Below the pieces are notes generated by a model that was not told the origin of the DNA, ran no database searches, and saw only the letters and a list, made by a program, of their open reading frames with translations. From assembly GCA_014802015.1 (NCBI GenBank), contig JAAVDB010000005.1, positions 1-64,000 on the forward strand: a DNA stretch of 64,000 nt, written 5' to 3'. This document shows, piece after piece, positions 16,001 through 24,858 of this stretch. Every line of letters begins with the position of its first letter. Within the stretch, counting starts at the first letter, position 1. Both the position numbers and the translations under genes were made by a program. This DNA is from Bacteroides sp. (GTDB lineage: Bacteria; Bacteroidota; Bacteroidia; Bacteroidales; Muribaculaceae).

Positions 16001-17905
16001 ATGGCTAAAATCACACGTCCGGCACTGAAGATTCGCGATCTAACATTACGCGACGGCCAGCAATCACTGTTTGCCACACGAATGGATCAGGCAACTATTG
16101 ACAAATTGCTTCCATTCTACGAGGATGCCCGCTTCTACATCATGGAAGTCTGGGGCGGAGCTGTTCCCGACTCCGTAATGCGTTACCTTGATGAATCACC
16201 CTGGAATCGTCTGCGCACCGTATCAAAGGCGATGGATTCGAAGAGTGAAAACCGTAAATCACTCCTTTCAGCCCTCTCGCGTGGCCGTAATCTCTTCGGC
16301 TACGTTCCTTATCCCAACTCGGTGCTCGAAGGATTTTACAAGGAGGCTATCGAAAACGGCCTCAACGTAATGCGTATCTTTGACGCGCTCAATGATATTG
16401 ATAATGTACGCGAGTCGATCAAGCTCATAAACGACCTTGGCGGCATAGCCGACGGTGCTGTGTGCTACACGGTCGATCCTAAACCTGAAGAGCCTGAAAA
16501 TAAAGGAGGTTTTCTTGGTAAACTCAAGTCGATGTTCGGTGGCAAGGCACAGGCACCCGAAAAGATATTCACAGATGAATATTTCGTCGAGAAAGCTAAG
16601 GCCATGGAGGCGCTTGGTGCTAAGATAATCACACTCAAGGATATGGCGGGTCTCGTTAATCCCTCGCGCGCCGCATCCATCATATCGGCGCTCAAGGCTC
16701 AGGTCAAAGTACCCGTTGACTTCCACACTCATTGTACTCCCGGTTATGGCCTTGCATCGTCACTCATGGCGATAATCAACGGAGTCGATATACTTGACAC
16801 TAATATATGGTGGTTCGGAGGAGGTTCGGCCGCACCCGCTATCGAGCTTATCTACATCTTCTGCCAGCGACTCGGGGTCGAGATCGAAGCTAATATGGAG
16901 GCTGTGGGCCGTATACGGACTGAACTGCTGAATGCTCGCAAGGCTCTTGCCGACTTCGATCTCAACCGTGACAATATGCCGGTGGCTTTCGATCCGCTCA
17001 ATGATACACTACCCGCAGAGATCGCAGCTCTGTTCGATTCAGCTATAGAGTTCGCTTTCGCCAATGATGAGGAAGGGTTGCTCGATGCATGCCACAAGAT
17101 CGAAGCATACTTCCATTTCCCCAAGCCGAACGAACTCGTCAAGAATGCCGAGGTGCCGGGCGGTATGTACTCCAACATGGTGGCACAGCTCAAGCAGTTG
17201 AAGAGCGAAGATCTGCTTGAAGATGCCATGCGTCTCATCCCAATGGTGCGTCGTGATGCAGGTCTGATACCGCTTGTCACCCCCACCAGCCAGATCGTAG
17301 GCAGTCAGGCCGTACTCGTGGCTCTTGATCGTAAGAACGGTAAACCAGACTACACCACGACCAACAATCAGTTCATATCTCTTGTCAAAGGCGAATATGG
17401 CAAGACTCCTGTGCCCGTAGATCCGGCCTTCCGTGAAAAGATCACAGGATCGGCCGAGGAGAAGGCTTACGATGTCTCTTCATACAAAAGGCCTCAGAAT
17501 CCCACCCTCGAAGAGATGGGCGGCATAGCATTGGCATCAAATAACGAAGAGATGCTGCTGCTCGAACTGCTCCCCTCCGTAGCAAACGGATTCCTGCGTA
17601 AACGCCGTCAGGAGGAATATGACGCTCAGCGTGCCACCGTTGCCGCCGAGGCTGCAGTAGTCGAAGAGGTTGTGTGCGAGCCTATCACCGGTCCGACATT
17701 CAACGCTCCGATGGGTGGCCGCATCGTATCGGTCAATGTCAAGGAAGGACAGCCGGTCAAGAAAGGTGATCTCCTGCTCGTATATGAGGCAATGAAGATG
17801 GAAAATGACGTTGAAGCCGAAAAGGACGATGTCGTAAAGAGAATCCTCGTCAAGGAAGGCGATGTAGTCGGAACGGATGCTCCGCTAATCGAATTTCAGG
17901 ACTAA
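16001..17905 (+). CDS. Oxaloacetate decarboxylase alpha/pyruvate carboxylase subunit B with biotinyl domain
   Basis: 634 residues. The carboxyltransferase barrel starts with LTLRDGQQSLFATRM and contains the metal and lysine motifs TLKDMAGLV and DFHTHCTPGYGLASS. The conserved carboxylase domain follows (SNMVAQLK), and the C-terminal biotinyl domain carries YEAMKMEND with biotinylated Lys599. It transfers a carboxyl group between biotin and pyruvate/oxaloacetate; whether it decarboxylates with a sodium pump or carboxylates depends on partners not in this window. Residues about 162-189 form a Gly/Lys-rich insertion inside the barrel, between CYTVDPK and IFTDEYF. The gene has its own promoter. 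Confidence 0.92.
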   Translation: MAKITRPALKIRDLTLRDGQQSLFATRMDQATIDKLLPFYEDARFYIMEVWGGAVPDSVMRYLDESPWNRLRTVSKAMDSKSENRKSLLSALSRGRNLFGYVPYPNSVLEGFYKEAIENGLNVMRIFDALNDIDNVRESIKLINDLGGIADGAVCYTVDPKPEEPENKGGFLGKLKSMFGGKAQAPEKIFTDEYFVEKAKAMEALGAKIITLKDMAGLVNPSRAASIISALKAQVKVPVDFHTHCTPGYGLASSLMAIINGVDILDTNIWWFGGGSAAPAIELIYIFCQRLGVEIEANMEAVGRIRTELLNARKALADFDLNRDNMPVAFDPLNDTLPAEIAALFDSAIEFAFANDEEGLLDACHKIEAYFHFPKPNELVKNAEVPGGMYSNMVAQLKQLKSEDLLEDAMRLIPMVRRDAGLIPLVTPTSQIVGSQAVLVALDRKNGKPDYTTTNNQFISLVKGEYGKTPVPVDPAFREKITGSAEEKAYDVSSYKRPQNPTLEEMGGIALASNNEEMLLLELLPSVANGFLRKRRQEEYDAQRATVAAEAAVVEEVVCEPITGPTFNAPMGGRIVSVNVKEGQPVKKGDLLLVYEAMKMENDVEAEKDDVVKRILVKEGDVVGTDAPLIEFQD

Positions 17906-17917
17906 TAATTTGTATTA

Positions 17918-18766
17918 ATGGAGCATAACACCCCATTAATATCCCCACAACGTGATATAGCGGTATTTCAGTCTCTGGCTGAGATACCCTATATCACGTT
18001 TCCCACACGTCTTGACTACATGCTGCTTGTAGTGTGTACAGGCGGTTGTATTACATCGACAATCGACATCAAGACCCACACTATCGGCGCTAACGACATT
18101 CTTGTCCTGCGTCCCGGACACAGGATAACGCAATGCGAACTTTCTCCGGATTTCACAGGCTTTTTTATCACGGTAGCCCAGGATAAGATTGATGAAATGT
18201 TCCCGTCCATGCGCTACATGGTGCCACATAGTCTGCAACTGATTTCCAATCCTATAATACACGTCACCGACAACGAGCTTGAGTCGTTAAAATCCATCTA
18301 CGACCTGTTCATCGCACAGTTGTCATGCCCAGACAGGCCATACAACTCCATGGCTCTCGCTGCATTGTGCGAGGTCTTGTTTTTCAGCACTCTCGGCATA
18401 TACACATCGCGTATCAAGGCTCCTGATCACAAATCACGACGAGAGGAGTTGCTATCGAAATTCATTGAATTGCTCGAAGAAAACTATATGCGCGAACGCA
18501 CGGTCAGTTATTATGCCGACCGGCTCTATGTGACCCCCAAGCATCTGTCAGCCGTACTCAAGGAGGTGAGCGAGAAGACAGCCGGTGAATGGATAGATCA
18601 GCGAGTCATTGTCGAAGCGAAAATGCTGTTACGCTCTACGGGACTGAATATTCAGGAAATCAGCGCCAAGCTCAATTTTGCCAATCAATCGTTTTTCGGC
18701 AAATATTTCAAACATCTGACCGGAATGTCACCACGTGACTACCGTTCAAAACTCTCGGATCTGTGA
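17918..18766 (+). CDS. AraC-family transcriptional regulator
   Basis: 282 residues. The N-terminal half is a cupin-like sensor (NDILVLRPGHRITQCE). The C-terminal ~100 residues carry the two HTH motifs: TVSYYADRLYVTPKHLSAVLKEVSEKTAGEWI and NIQEISAKLNFANQSFFGKYFKHLTGMSPRDYR. It starts 12 nt after the biotin enzyme gene and its stop overlaps the GTG of the TPR gene by 4 nt. Ligand and targets are unknown. Confidence 0.92.
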   Translation: MEHNTPLISPQRDIAVFQSLAEIPYITFPTRLDYMLLVVCTGGCITSTIDIKTHTIGANDILVLRPGHRITQCELSPDFTGFFITVAQDKIDEMFPSMRYMVPHSLQLISNPIIHVTDNELESLKSIYDLFIAQLSCPDRPYNSMALAALCEVLFFSTLGIYTSRIKAPDHKSRREELLSKFIELLEENYMRERTVSYYADRLYVTPKHLSAVLKEVSEKTAGEWIDQRVIVEAKMLLRSTGLNIQEISAKLNFANQSFFGKYFKHLTGMSPRDYRSKLSDL

Positions 18767-19587
18767 ATCGTCTTTATTCCATAATATTATGTATAGCGGT
18801 TATAATAACTGCAACAATCAGCGCTAAAGCCGATACACCTTATCTAAATCTTGTCGATGAGGCTGACAAGGCATGCAGCGAGGAGCGATGGACTGATGCT
18901 GAGAATCTCATTCGGGAAGCCATATCGACCGAGCCGGAGAATCCCGGGAATATACTGTTGCTGAGTAATCTCGGCATGGTGCAATACAGTCTGGGCAAAG
19001 ACTCCGCGGCCATCGAATCATTCACCCGTGCGCTTGATATAGCGCCGTCAAGCGTCACAATCATAGCCAACAGGGCCAAGGTGTATACGTCGATGGGATA
19101 CGAGCAGGAGGCATTTAATGACTATGCACGCATCATGCAACTTGATTCGACCTACATCACAGCTCGTTATCATCATGGATTGCTTGCACTCAGACACCGT
19201 ATGTACGACGTGGCCAAGGAAGATTTCGATTATCTCGTAAAGCATTTCCCCTCCGCTAACGAGACTCAGATAGCACAGGCTGCTATGCACACATCGCTCG
19301 GTGAATATCAGGAGGCGATCCCTTTCTACAATGAGATACTGCGCTCGATCGAGGAACCGGAATATTACGGCGCCCGAGCTTATTGCTATCTTATGACCGG
19401 CAATCTTCAGGAGGCGGCTGACGATATAGCAAAAGCAATGGAGCTCGCTCCGGAAGATGGAGAACTCTATCTGTACCGCGCTGCTCTCAATAAGATGCAC
19501 TATCGTCCCGAGGATGCACGCAAAGATGCCGAACGAGCCGTCGAGCTTGGTGTAGATCCGGCAAGAGCAAAGGAATTTATCAGATAA
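18763..19587 (+). CDS. Exported tetratricopeptide repeat protein
   Basis: 274 residues with a signal peptide (about 1-22, ending TISAKA). Then come about six TPR units, recognisable from AENLIREAISTEPENPGNILLLSNLGMV, SAAIESFTRALDIAPSS, EAFNDYARIMQLDSTYITARYHHGLLAL and DIAKAMELAPEDGELYLYRAALN. The start is a GTG inside the stop codon of the AraC gene (GTGA), so translation is coupled. It probably acts as a periplasmic scaffold. No partner can be named. Confidence 0.85.
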   Translation: MNRLYSIILCIAVIITATISAKADTPYLNLVDEADKACSEERWTDAENLIREAISTEPENPGNILLLSNLGMVQYSLGKDSAAIESFTRALDIAPSSVTIIANRAKVYTSMGYEQEAFNDYARIMQLDSTYITARYHHGLLALRHRMYDVAKEDFDYLVKHFPSANETQIAQAAMHTSLGEYQEAIPFYNEILRSIEEPEYYGARAYCYLMTGNLQEAADDIAKAMELAPEDGELYLYRAALNKMHYRPEDARKDAERAVELGVDPARAKEFIR

Positions 19588-19634
19588 TATATTTCTGACC
19601 CCAGTAGTTGAAAAAATACCAACAGATAAATATA

Positions 19635-20402
19635 GTGAAACAGGTAACCGATTTTATAATCATCCGTAACACGCGCTACAATGCTATGTATTCGCGTCTT
19701 ACACTTGCCCCGGCTGACGGCTCGCTGTTGTCCGCCATCGCTCCGGGTCAGTTCGTGCAGGTTGCAGCCGAGACTCCCGGCGTGTTTCTGCGCCGCCCCA
19801 TCTCAATAAATGATGTGGATTATGATAAGAATACTCTTGATCTGCTTATACGCAAAGCCGGACATGGCACCGAGGCGCTGATCGCACTTAAAGAGGGACA
19901 GACTGTAAATATACTTCTACCATTAGGAAATGGTTTCTCACTTGATGCGCCTGCCGACTCTCGTCCTCTTCTCGTCGGCGGAGGTGTCGGTGTAGCTCCC
20001 CTCCTCTACCTCGGACGAAAGCTCAAAGAGGCAGGATATAAGCCCGAGTTCCTGCTCGGCGCGCGGTCGGCATCCGATGTGCTCGAACTTGAGGATTTCA
20101 GTCAGGTAGGCACCGTGCATGTTTCCACCGAGGATGGTTCGATGGGCGAAAAAGGTCTTGTCACGCTCCATTCTACTCTCAACTCACCTGTTGGCCGCAT
20201 CTACTGCTGCGGTCCCGCACCGATGATGAAAGCTGTCGCCGCCATAGCTCGCGAACGTAATATCGATTGTGAAGTATCGCTTGAAAATATGATGGCATGC
20301 GGACTTGGAGCCTGTCTGTGCTGTGTTGAAAACACAGTCAAAGGTAACGTGTGCGTATGCACGGAAGGCCCTGTGTTTAACATCAATATGCTCAACTGGT
20401 AA
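19635..20402 (+). CDS. pyrK: Dihydroorotate dehydrogenase B electron transfer subunit PyrK
   Basis: About 255 residues. FAD-binding RRPISINDVD, NAD-binding GGGVGVAPLLYLGRKL, and the [2Fe-2S] cysteine cluster MACGLGACLCCVENTV with a fourth Cys in VCVCTEGPVF are all present. It passes electrons from dihydroorotate via PyrD to NAD+. The start is uncertain: a TTG at 19608 would give nine more residues, but starting at the GTG (19635) gives MKQVTDFIIIRNTRYN, which aligns in length with the usual N-terminus. There is no ATG near the start. pyrD follows after 12 nt. Confidence 0.93.
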   Translation: MKQVTDFIIIRNTRYNAMYSRLTLAPADGSLLSAIAPGQFVQVAAETPGVFLRRPISINDVDYDKNTLDLLIRKAGHGTEALIALKEGQTVNILLPLGNGFSLDAPADSRPLLVGGGVGVAPLLYLGRKLKEAGYKPEFLLGARSASDVLELEDFSQVGTVHVSTEDGSMGEKGLVTLHSTLNSPVGRIYCCGPAPMMKAVAAIARERNIDCEVSLENMMACGLGACLCCVENTVKGNVCVCTEGPVFNINMLNW

Positions 20403-20414
20403 TTTTTAGGCGCT

Positions 20415-21320
20415 ATGGCAAAACTTTCAGTAAATATCGGCAATCTCTCTCTGAAAAATCCGATACTCACGGCATCGGGTACATTCGGCTATGGCGAGGA
20501 GTTCGCTCCATTCATAGACCTCAACCGTCTTGGCGGATATATTATTAAAGGTACTACTCTCGAACACCGTGAGGGCAATCCCTATCCCCGCATGGTCGAG
20601 ACTCCGTCGGGCATGCTTAATGCGGTCGGCCTGCAGAACAAGGGCGTAGATTATTTCATCGAGAACATCTATCCCCGCATCCGTCATTATGACTCCGAGC
20701 TGATAGTAAACGTATCGGGAGCAAAAATCGAAGATTATGTCGAGACAGCACGACGCCTGGCTCCCCTCGATGGAATAAATGCTATCGAAGTCAACATCTC
20801 ATGCCCCAACGTCAAGGAGGGAGGAATGGCATTCGGCACCACCACCTCAGGTGCAGCGGAGGTAACCAAGGCTATCAGGGCAGTCTATCCCAAGACTCTT
20901 ATTGTCAAACTTTCGCCCAACGTCACATCTATAGCCGACATAGCCAAAGCTGTCGAAGCTGAGGGTGCAGACTCAGTGTCACTCATCAATACGCTGATGG
21001 GAATGTCGATTGATGTCGAGCGTCGTCGTCCGCACCTGTCGACTATTACCGGCGGACTCTCCGGCCCGGCCGTGCGCCCTATTGCCGTAAGAATGGTATG
21101 GCAGGTAGCGAAGGCTGTCAAGATACCTGTGATCGGACTCGGAGGTATTATGAACGGTCGCGATGCCGTTGAATTTATGCTTGCCGGAGCAACAGCTGTC
21201 GAAATCGGCACAGCCAACTTCATTGACCCTGCAGTGACAATGAAAGTCATCGACTATATGGATGACTACTGCGCCCGCCACGGCATATCAGACATCAACG
21301 AAATCATCGGCGAGATCTAA
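20415..21320 (+). CDS. pyrD: Dihydroorotate dehydrogenase B (NAD+), catalytic subunit
   Basis: 301 residues, the class 1B length. FMN-binding [11 protein letters not shown], substrate loop [21 protein letters not shown], and the catalytic Cys in [12 protein letters not shown] (about 136) define class 1B. The C-terminal phosphate loop is [26 protein letters not shown]. It oxidises dihydroorotate to orotate in pyrimidine synthesis and works as a complex with PyrK. A very strong hairpin follows. Confidence 0.97.
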   Translation: MAKLSVNIGNLSLKNPILTASGTFGYGEEFAPFIDLNRLGGYIIKGTTLEHREGNPYPRMVETPSGMLNAVGLQNKGVDYFIENIYPRIRHYDSELIVNVSGAKIEDYVETARRLAPLDGINAIEVNISCPNVKEGGMAFGTTTSGAAEVTKAIRAVYPKTLIVKLSPNVTSIADIAKAVEAEGADSVSLINTLMGMSIDVERRRPHLSTITGGLSGPAVRPIAVRMVWQVAKAVKIPVIGLGGIMNGRDAVEFMLAGATAVEIGTANFIDPAVTMKVIDYMDDYCARHGISDINEIIGEI

Positions 21321-21331
21321 ACCCGCCCGGC

Positions 21332-21401
21332 ATAATACAAAACCATCGGGAACAGAAGTGAGCGGAATGCTGTCCTTCTGTTCCCGATGGTTTTGTATTA
21401 T
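21332..21401. terminator. Bidirectional terminator with a 27-bp perfect stem
   Basis: Positions 21332-21358 and 21375-21401 are exact reverse complements (27 bp; core AACCATCGGGAACAGAAG) with a 16-nt loop. T-runs flank both ends (TTTTGTATTAT). It lies between the convergent pyrD and omega-amidase genes and should stop transcription from both. Confidence 0.85.
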
Positions 21402-21414
21402 ACGAGATTTTGAT

Positions 21415-22200
21415 TTACAGTTCAATGCTCCATTTATCGGTGGCGACGTAGGCGGGGAAGCGCTGGCGGCCTTCGATAAGGGTCTTGTGTTCGAGCAGGG
21501 CATACATACATCCGTTGCGACGTGTCTCCTGAATCGGGGTGCCAAGATTATCATAGATACCTCCGTCGGTGAGATGATAGTCTCCGAACTTATCCGAGCC
21601 GGAACGGTTGGATGCCACTACAAATATCTGATTTTCGATGGCTCGGGCTGCAAGCAGGATCTTGAATTGCGACACTCTTGAGTGGGGCCAGTTGGCCGGT
21701 ACGAGCAGGACATCATACATATTCTCGGGTCTGTTGCGAGTCCAAACCGGGAAACGTATATCAAAACACAGAGCAAGACGAAATTCCCATCCGCGATAAC
21801 GTATGCGCGGCGGGAACTCTCTACCTGCGGTGTATACCTTGTCCTCGGTCGACAACGGGAAGAGATGACGCTTGTCATAGAATGTCATATCGCCCGACGG
21901 CTCTACGAAGAATCCTCTGTTAAAGTAGCGTCCGCCTCCATCAGTGGCAAGAAAGCTACCTGCGATAGCAAAGCCGAAGAACTGTGACCAGCGTCGCAGT
22001 GCCTCGATCGTCTTTCCGTCATTCGGTTCAGCAATCTTTGCTACTGTTCCGGCATCAGGTACAAAGGCCGATGTAAACAGCTCGGGAAGAACAACAATAT
22101 CCGTATCATTCTCTACTTCGCTCAGTGCATGGGCGGTTGCCACAAGATTATCCTCGGGCGACGCATACACTATATCCAGGGGCAGACTACATACTTTCAT
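21415..22200 (-). CDS. Omega-amidase/carbon-nitrogen hydrolase of the nitrilase superfamily
   Basis: 261 residues. The catalytic triad is visible: Glu40 in VLPELF, Lys110 in YDKRHLFP, and Cys145 in LALCFDIRFP. The FDIRFP and HLFPLSTED segments match the YafV/Nit2 omega-amidase group, which hydrolyses 2-oxoglutaramate or 2-oxosuccinamate. The start overlaps the end of the acyltransferase gene by 4 nt. It is the last gene of the long minus-strand run. Confidence 0.92.
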   Translation of the reverse strand: MKVCSLPLDIVYASPEDNLVATAHALSEVENDTDIVVLPELFTSAFVPDAGTVAKIAEPNDGKTIEALRRWSQFFGFAIAGSFLATDGGGRYFNRGFFVEPSGDMTFYDKRHLFPLSTEDKVYTAGREFPPRIRYRGWEFRLALCFDIRFPVWTRNRPENMYDVLLVPANWPHSRVSQFKILLAARAIENQIFVVASNRSGSDKFGDYHLTDGGIYDNLGTPIQETRRNGCMYALLEHKTLIEGRQRFPAYVATDKWSIEL

Positions 22201-22736
22201 TCTGCTGAAAATCTATCTGGTTTTATACCCTCGAATTGTCTGTAATAATTCTTAATGGCACGCATATCGGCATCAATATTGCCGGTCGGGATAAATGTTT
22301 GCTCAAGATGCACCAGCTTGTTAGCCGCATCTATAGCACCGAGAACGACCGGGATGTGCGCCTCATACGCGATGTGCAGAAATCCCGTGCGCCACTCCGT
22401 CACCTTGGCACGTGTACCTTCAGGTGTTATGGCGAGATTCATACGTTCGGATGTCTCGAACTTATGTATGATCGCGTCACTTAACGATGAACCGCGACGC
22501 CGGGAGACAGGTATTCCACCCAATGCCTTGAACAGATATTTCATCGGGAAGAAAAACCATGCTTCCTTCATAAGAAATCCCGCCTTGCGGCCAAGTGACC
22601 ACCAGGCGAACTCACCGAGTACAAAATCCCAGTTGGATGTATGCGGAGCGACACAAATTATACACTTCGGATAGTCAGGCACAGTGCATCGCACCTGCCA
22701 TCCGAAGAGTTTAAGCATACTTTTACAGAATCCCAT
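22197..22736 (-). CDS. 1-acyl-sn-glycerol-3-phosphate acyltransferase-like protein
   Basis: 179 residues. The acyltransferase motif I HTSNWD (His32, Asp37; HX4D) and motif III EGTRAK are present, with GGIPVSRR as motif II. It is shorter than typical PlsC, and the APHTSNWDF form is common in Bacteroidetes homologues. It should transfer an acyl chain to a lysophospholipid or a related acceptor at the inner membrane. The start shares one nucleotide with the previous stop (TAATG), and its end overlaps the next gene by 4 nt. Confidence 0.88.
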   Translation of the reverse strand: MGFCKSMLKLFGWQVRCTVPDYPKCIICVAPHTSNWDFVLGEFAWWSLGRKAGFLMKEAWFFFPMKYLFKALGGIPVSRRRGSSLSDAIIHKFETSERMNLAITPEGTRAKVTEWRTGFLHIAYEAHIPVVLGAIDAANKLVHLEQTFIPTGNIDADMRAIKNYYRQFEGIKPDRFSAE

Positions 22737-23152
22737 TACTTACCGGCTTTCTCCTTGTCCTCTTCGGCAAAACCGAGTTCAAGAAGATGTTTCATCTGAG
22801 CCTTGCGCTGTTCGGGTGTGGCTGCGTCAGGTACAGTCGCATTCATCTCACGCAATATCTCCTGAATACGTGCATTGAAGAGCTCCTTAAGTTTTGCGAA
22901 TGAAGCCTTGTAATATGCCCGACGGGCATCGGCATACTCTTTCTTGTTAGCGTATGACTTGGTGGTGCCGGGAAAATCAACACTTACGAGACGCAATGCT
23001 GAAACCTGGAGATCGGCAAGCTGATAGATTATCTCATTGAGTTTATCGCGATCAATACCGGGGATTGCTATTTTAGCTATTACACATTCGCCGGCAAGAG
23101 CGCCGCATATACGATGAATTTCCTTCTTAAGAAGGCGTTTGTTTGCTGCCAT
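22736..23152 (-). CDS. Conserved hypothetical protein, helical
   Basis: 138 residues, no signal peptide or membrane segment. Mostly helical with a basic middle part (SYANKKEYADARRAYYKASF) and a charged tail (PEQRKAQMKHLLELGFAEED). I do not recognise a domain; similar proteins seem common in Bacteroidales. It is translationally coupled to the acyltransferase gene by TAATG and lies 66 nt after thrC. Confidence 0.75.
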   Translation of the reverse strand: MAANKRLLKKEIHRICGALAGECVIAKIAIPGIDRDKLNEIIYQLADLQVSALRLVSVDFPGTTKSYANKKEYADARRAYYKASFAKLKELFNARIQEILREMNATVPDAATPEQRKAQMKHLLELGFAEEDKEKAGK

Positions 23153-23218
23153 AATATGTGATGTTTTTAAATTGATGATCGAATTATACTATATTAACAA
23201 TTGATACAGCTTGTTTGT

Positions 23219-24520
23219 TTATTGAATGAGTATCTTTTTCAGGGCCTCGTATGACACGGATATACGTGGATGAGACATCGGTTTGTGACTCGGGTCTCCG
23301 AGTTGTGGCTGTCGCAACTCCACACCTGTCGCATCATATATGACTTTGGGAAATTTAGCCGGATGAGCCGTGGCAAGGAATATGCCCTTCTCTCCCGGCT
23401 GCAAATCTTCACGCAACGCGGCAAGAGCTGACGCACTGTGCGGATCCAACAGATATGAATCGGCAGAATATGTGCGCGCTATCGAACCGGCAATCTCCTC
23501 GTCGGAATATGAGTAACCTTTTACAAGGCGCTGCACCGGGCCGAAATCACCTCCGAAAATATCGAGTATACGGGAGATATTCGAGGGATTACCTACGTCC
23601 ATGGCACATGCTATGGTTCTGACTGAACGACGTGGTGTGAATCGCCCTGTGAGCAGATAATTGACTGTCACATCGTTCGTATTGTTTGACACGACAAACC
23701 GTTTAACAGGCAGGCCCATACGCCACGCCAATAATCCGGCCGTAAGATTTCCGAGATTACCTGAAGGCACTGCAAACACTACGTCCCCCGCCCCATCCTC
23801 ATCTCTGCCCATCAGTGAAGCATAAGCATAGAAGAAGTAGAACATCTGCGGGAGCAGACGACAGATATTGATTGAATTGGCCGATGTGATCAAAAAATCC
23901 TTACGGAGAGTCTCGTCCGCAAATGCCTGTTTAGCCATACGCTGACAATCGTCAAATGTGCCTAACACCTCAATGGCATGCACGGAGCCTCCCGGCACGT
24001 CAAGCTGGGCACGCTGCATGCGCGAGAGCTGCCCCGAAGGATAGAGTATATACACTTCCACCCCCGGTACATCTTTGAATCCGGCAGCCACGGCTCCACC
24101 CGAGTCGCCGGATGTAGCAACCACTACCTTGACCTTACGTGCCGGTGCAAGTGATGAATAATGGCTTATGACCCGCGCAAGGAAGCGTGCTCCGACATCC
24201 TTGAACGCCATTGTCGGACCATGAAACAATTCAAGCGAATAGATATTCTTATCAATGCCGACAAGAGGTATGTCAAAAGTAAATGTACCGTTGACGATCT
24301 GACGTATCTCGGACGCATCTATATCCTCACCGAGGATGAGGTCAGCGATGACATACGCGATGTCACGTATACTCATCTCGGATATGTTCTTAAAGAATGC
24401 CTGCGGTATGACAGGGATACGCTCAGGCAAATACAGACCACCGTCCGGGGCGAGACCATTCATCACAGCCTCCCTCAACCCGACTGACGGTGACGTATGA
24501 TTAGTGCTGTAGAATTTCAT
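23219..24520 (-). CDS. thrC: Threonine synthase
   Basis: 433 residues. The PLP lysine is Lys107 in GPTMAFKDVGARFLAR, and the phosphate loop is in PSGNLGNLTAGL. The N-terminus MKFYSTNHTSPSVGLREAVMNGLAPDGGLY is typical of the long (E. coli-like) threonine synthase class. It converts O-phosphohomoserine to threonine. It lies 23 nt after a small lipoprotein gene, without a visible promoter, and so is probably part of the long minus-strand transcription unit. Confidence 0.97.
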   Translation of the reverse strand: MKFYSTNHTSPSVGLREAVMNGLAPDGGLYLPERIPVIPQAFFKNISEMSIRDIAYVIADLILGEDIDASEIRQIVNGTFTFDIPLVGIDKNIYSLELFHGPTMAFKDVGARFLARVISHYSSLAPARKVKVVVATSGDSGGAVAAGFKDVPGVEVYILYPSGQLSRMQRAQLDVPGGSVHAIEVLGTFDDCQRMAKQAFADETLRKDFLITSANSINICRLLPQMFYFFYAYASLMGRDEDGAGDVVFAVPSGNLGNLTAGLLAWRMGLPVKRFVVSNNTNDVTVNYLLTGRFTPRRSVRTIACAMDVGNPSNISRILDIFGGDFGPVQRLVKGYSYSDEEIAGSIARTYSADSYLLDPHSASALAALREDLQPGEKGIFLATAHPAKFPKVIYDATGVELRQPQLGDPSHKPMSHPRISVSYEALKKILIQ

Positions 24521-24543
24521 ACAGGATTAATCAGTTATAATGA

Positions 24544-24858
24544 TCAGAACAGCACGCGCGCGAGTGAATCGTCATGCTCGGTGATATATTCGACAAATCC
24601 ACGCTCATAATCAGCTGCCGCCTGAGCGCTGATACGATCGTGGATATTGGTGATGCGTGCACGCACGTCAAGAAGGGCATCCTGAAGCGATGATTCATTA
24701 TCACGCAGTGACACTATTATCTCCGCATGCTCCTGTCCTAACGTATAGGCCTTACGGTCACGGACATGCCGGCTGACGCTGTCAGATCCGCCACAGGATA
24801 CAAGTATCATCGCCAACGGCACCGCCATGGCATACAGGCATTTATGGAATGAGATCAT
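24544..24858 (-). CDS. Small predicted lipoprotein
   Basis: 104 residues. Signal peptide with lipobox LVSC at about 19-22 (then GGSDS), followed by a helical region with QEHAEIIVSLRDNESSLQDALLDVRARI and YERGFVEYI. Probably anchored in the outer or inner membrane and exposed to the periplasm. The start overlaps the ispH stop (ATGA). I recognise no domain. The same position between ispH and thrC suggests co-transcription rather than shared function. Confidence 0.75.
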   Translation of the reverse strand: MISFHKCLYAMAVPLAMILVSCGGSDSVSRHVRDRKAYTLGQEHAEIIVSLRDNESSLQDALLDVRARITNIHDRISAQAAADYERGFVEYITEHDDSLARVLF

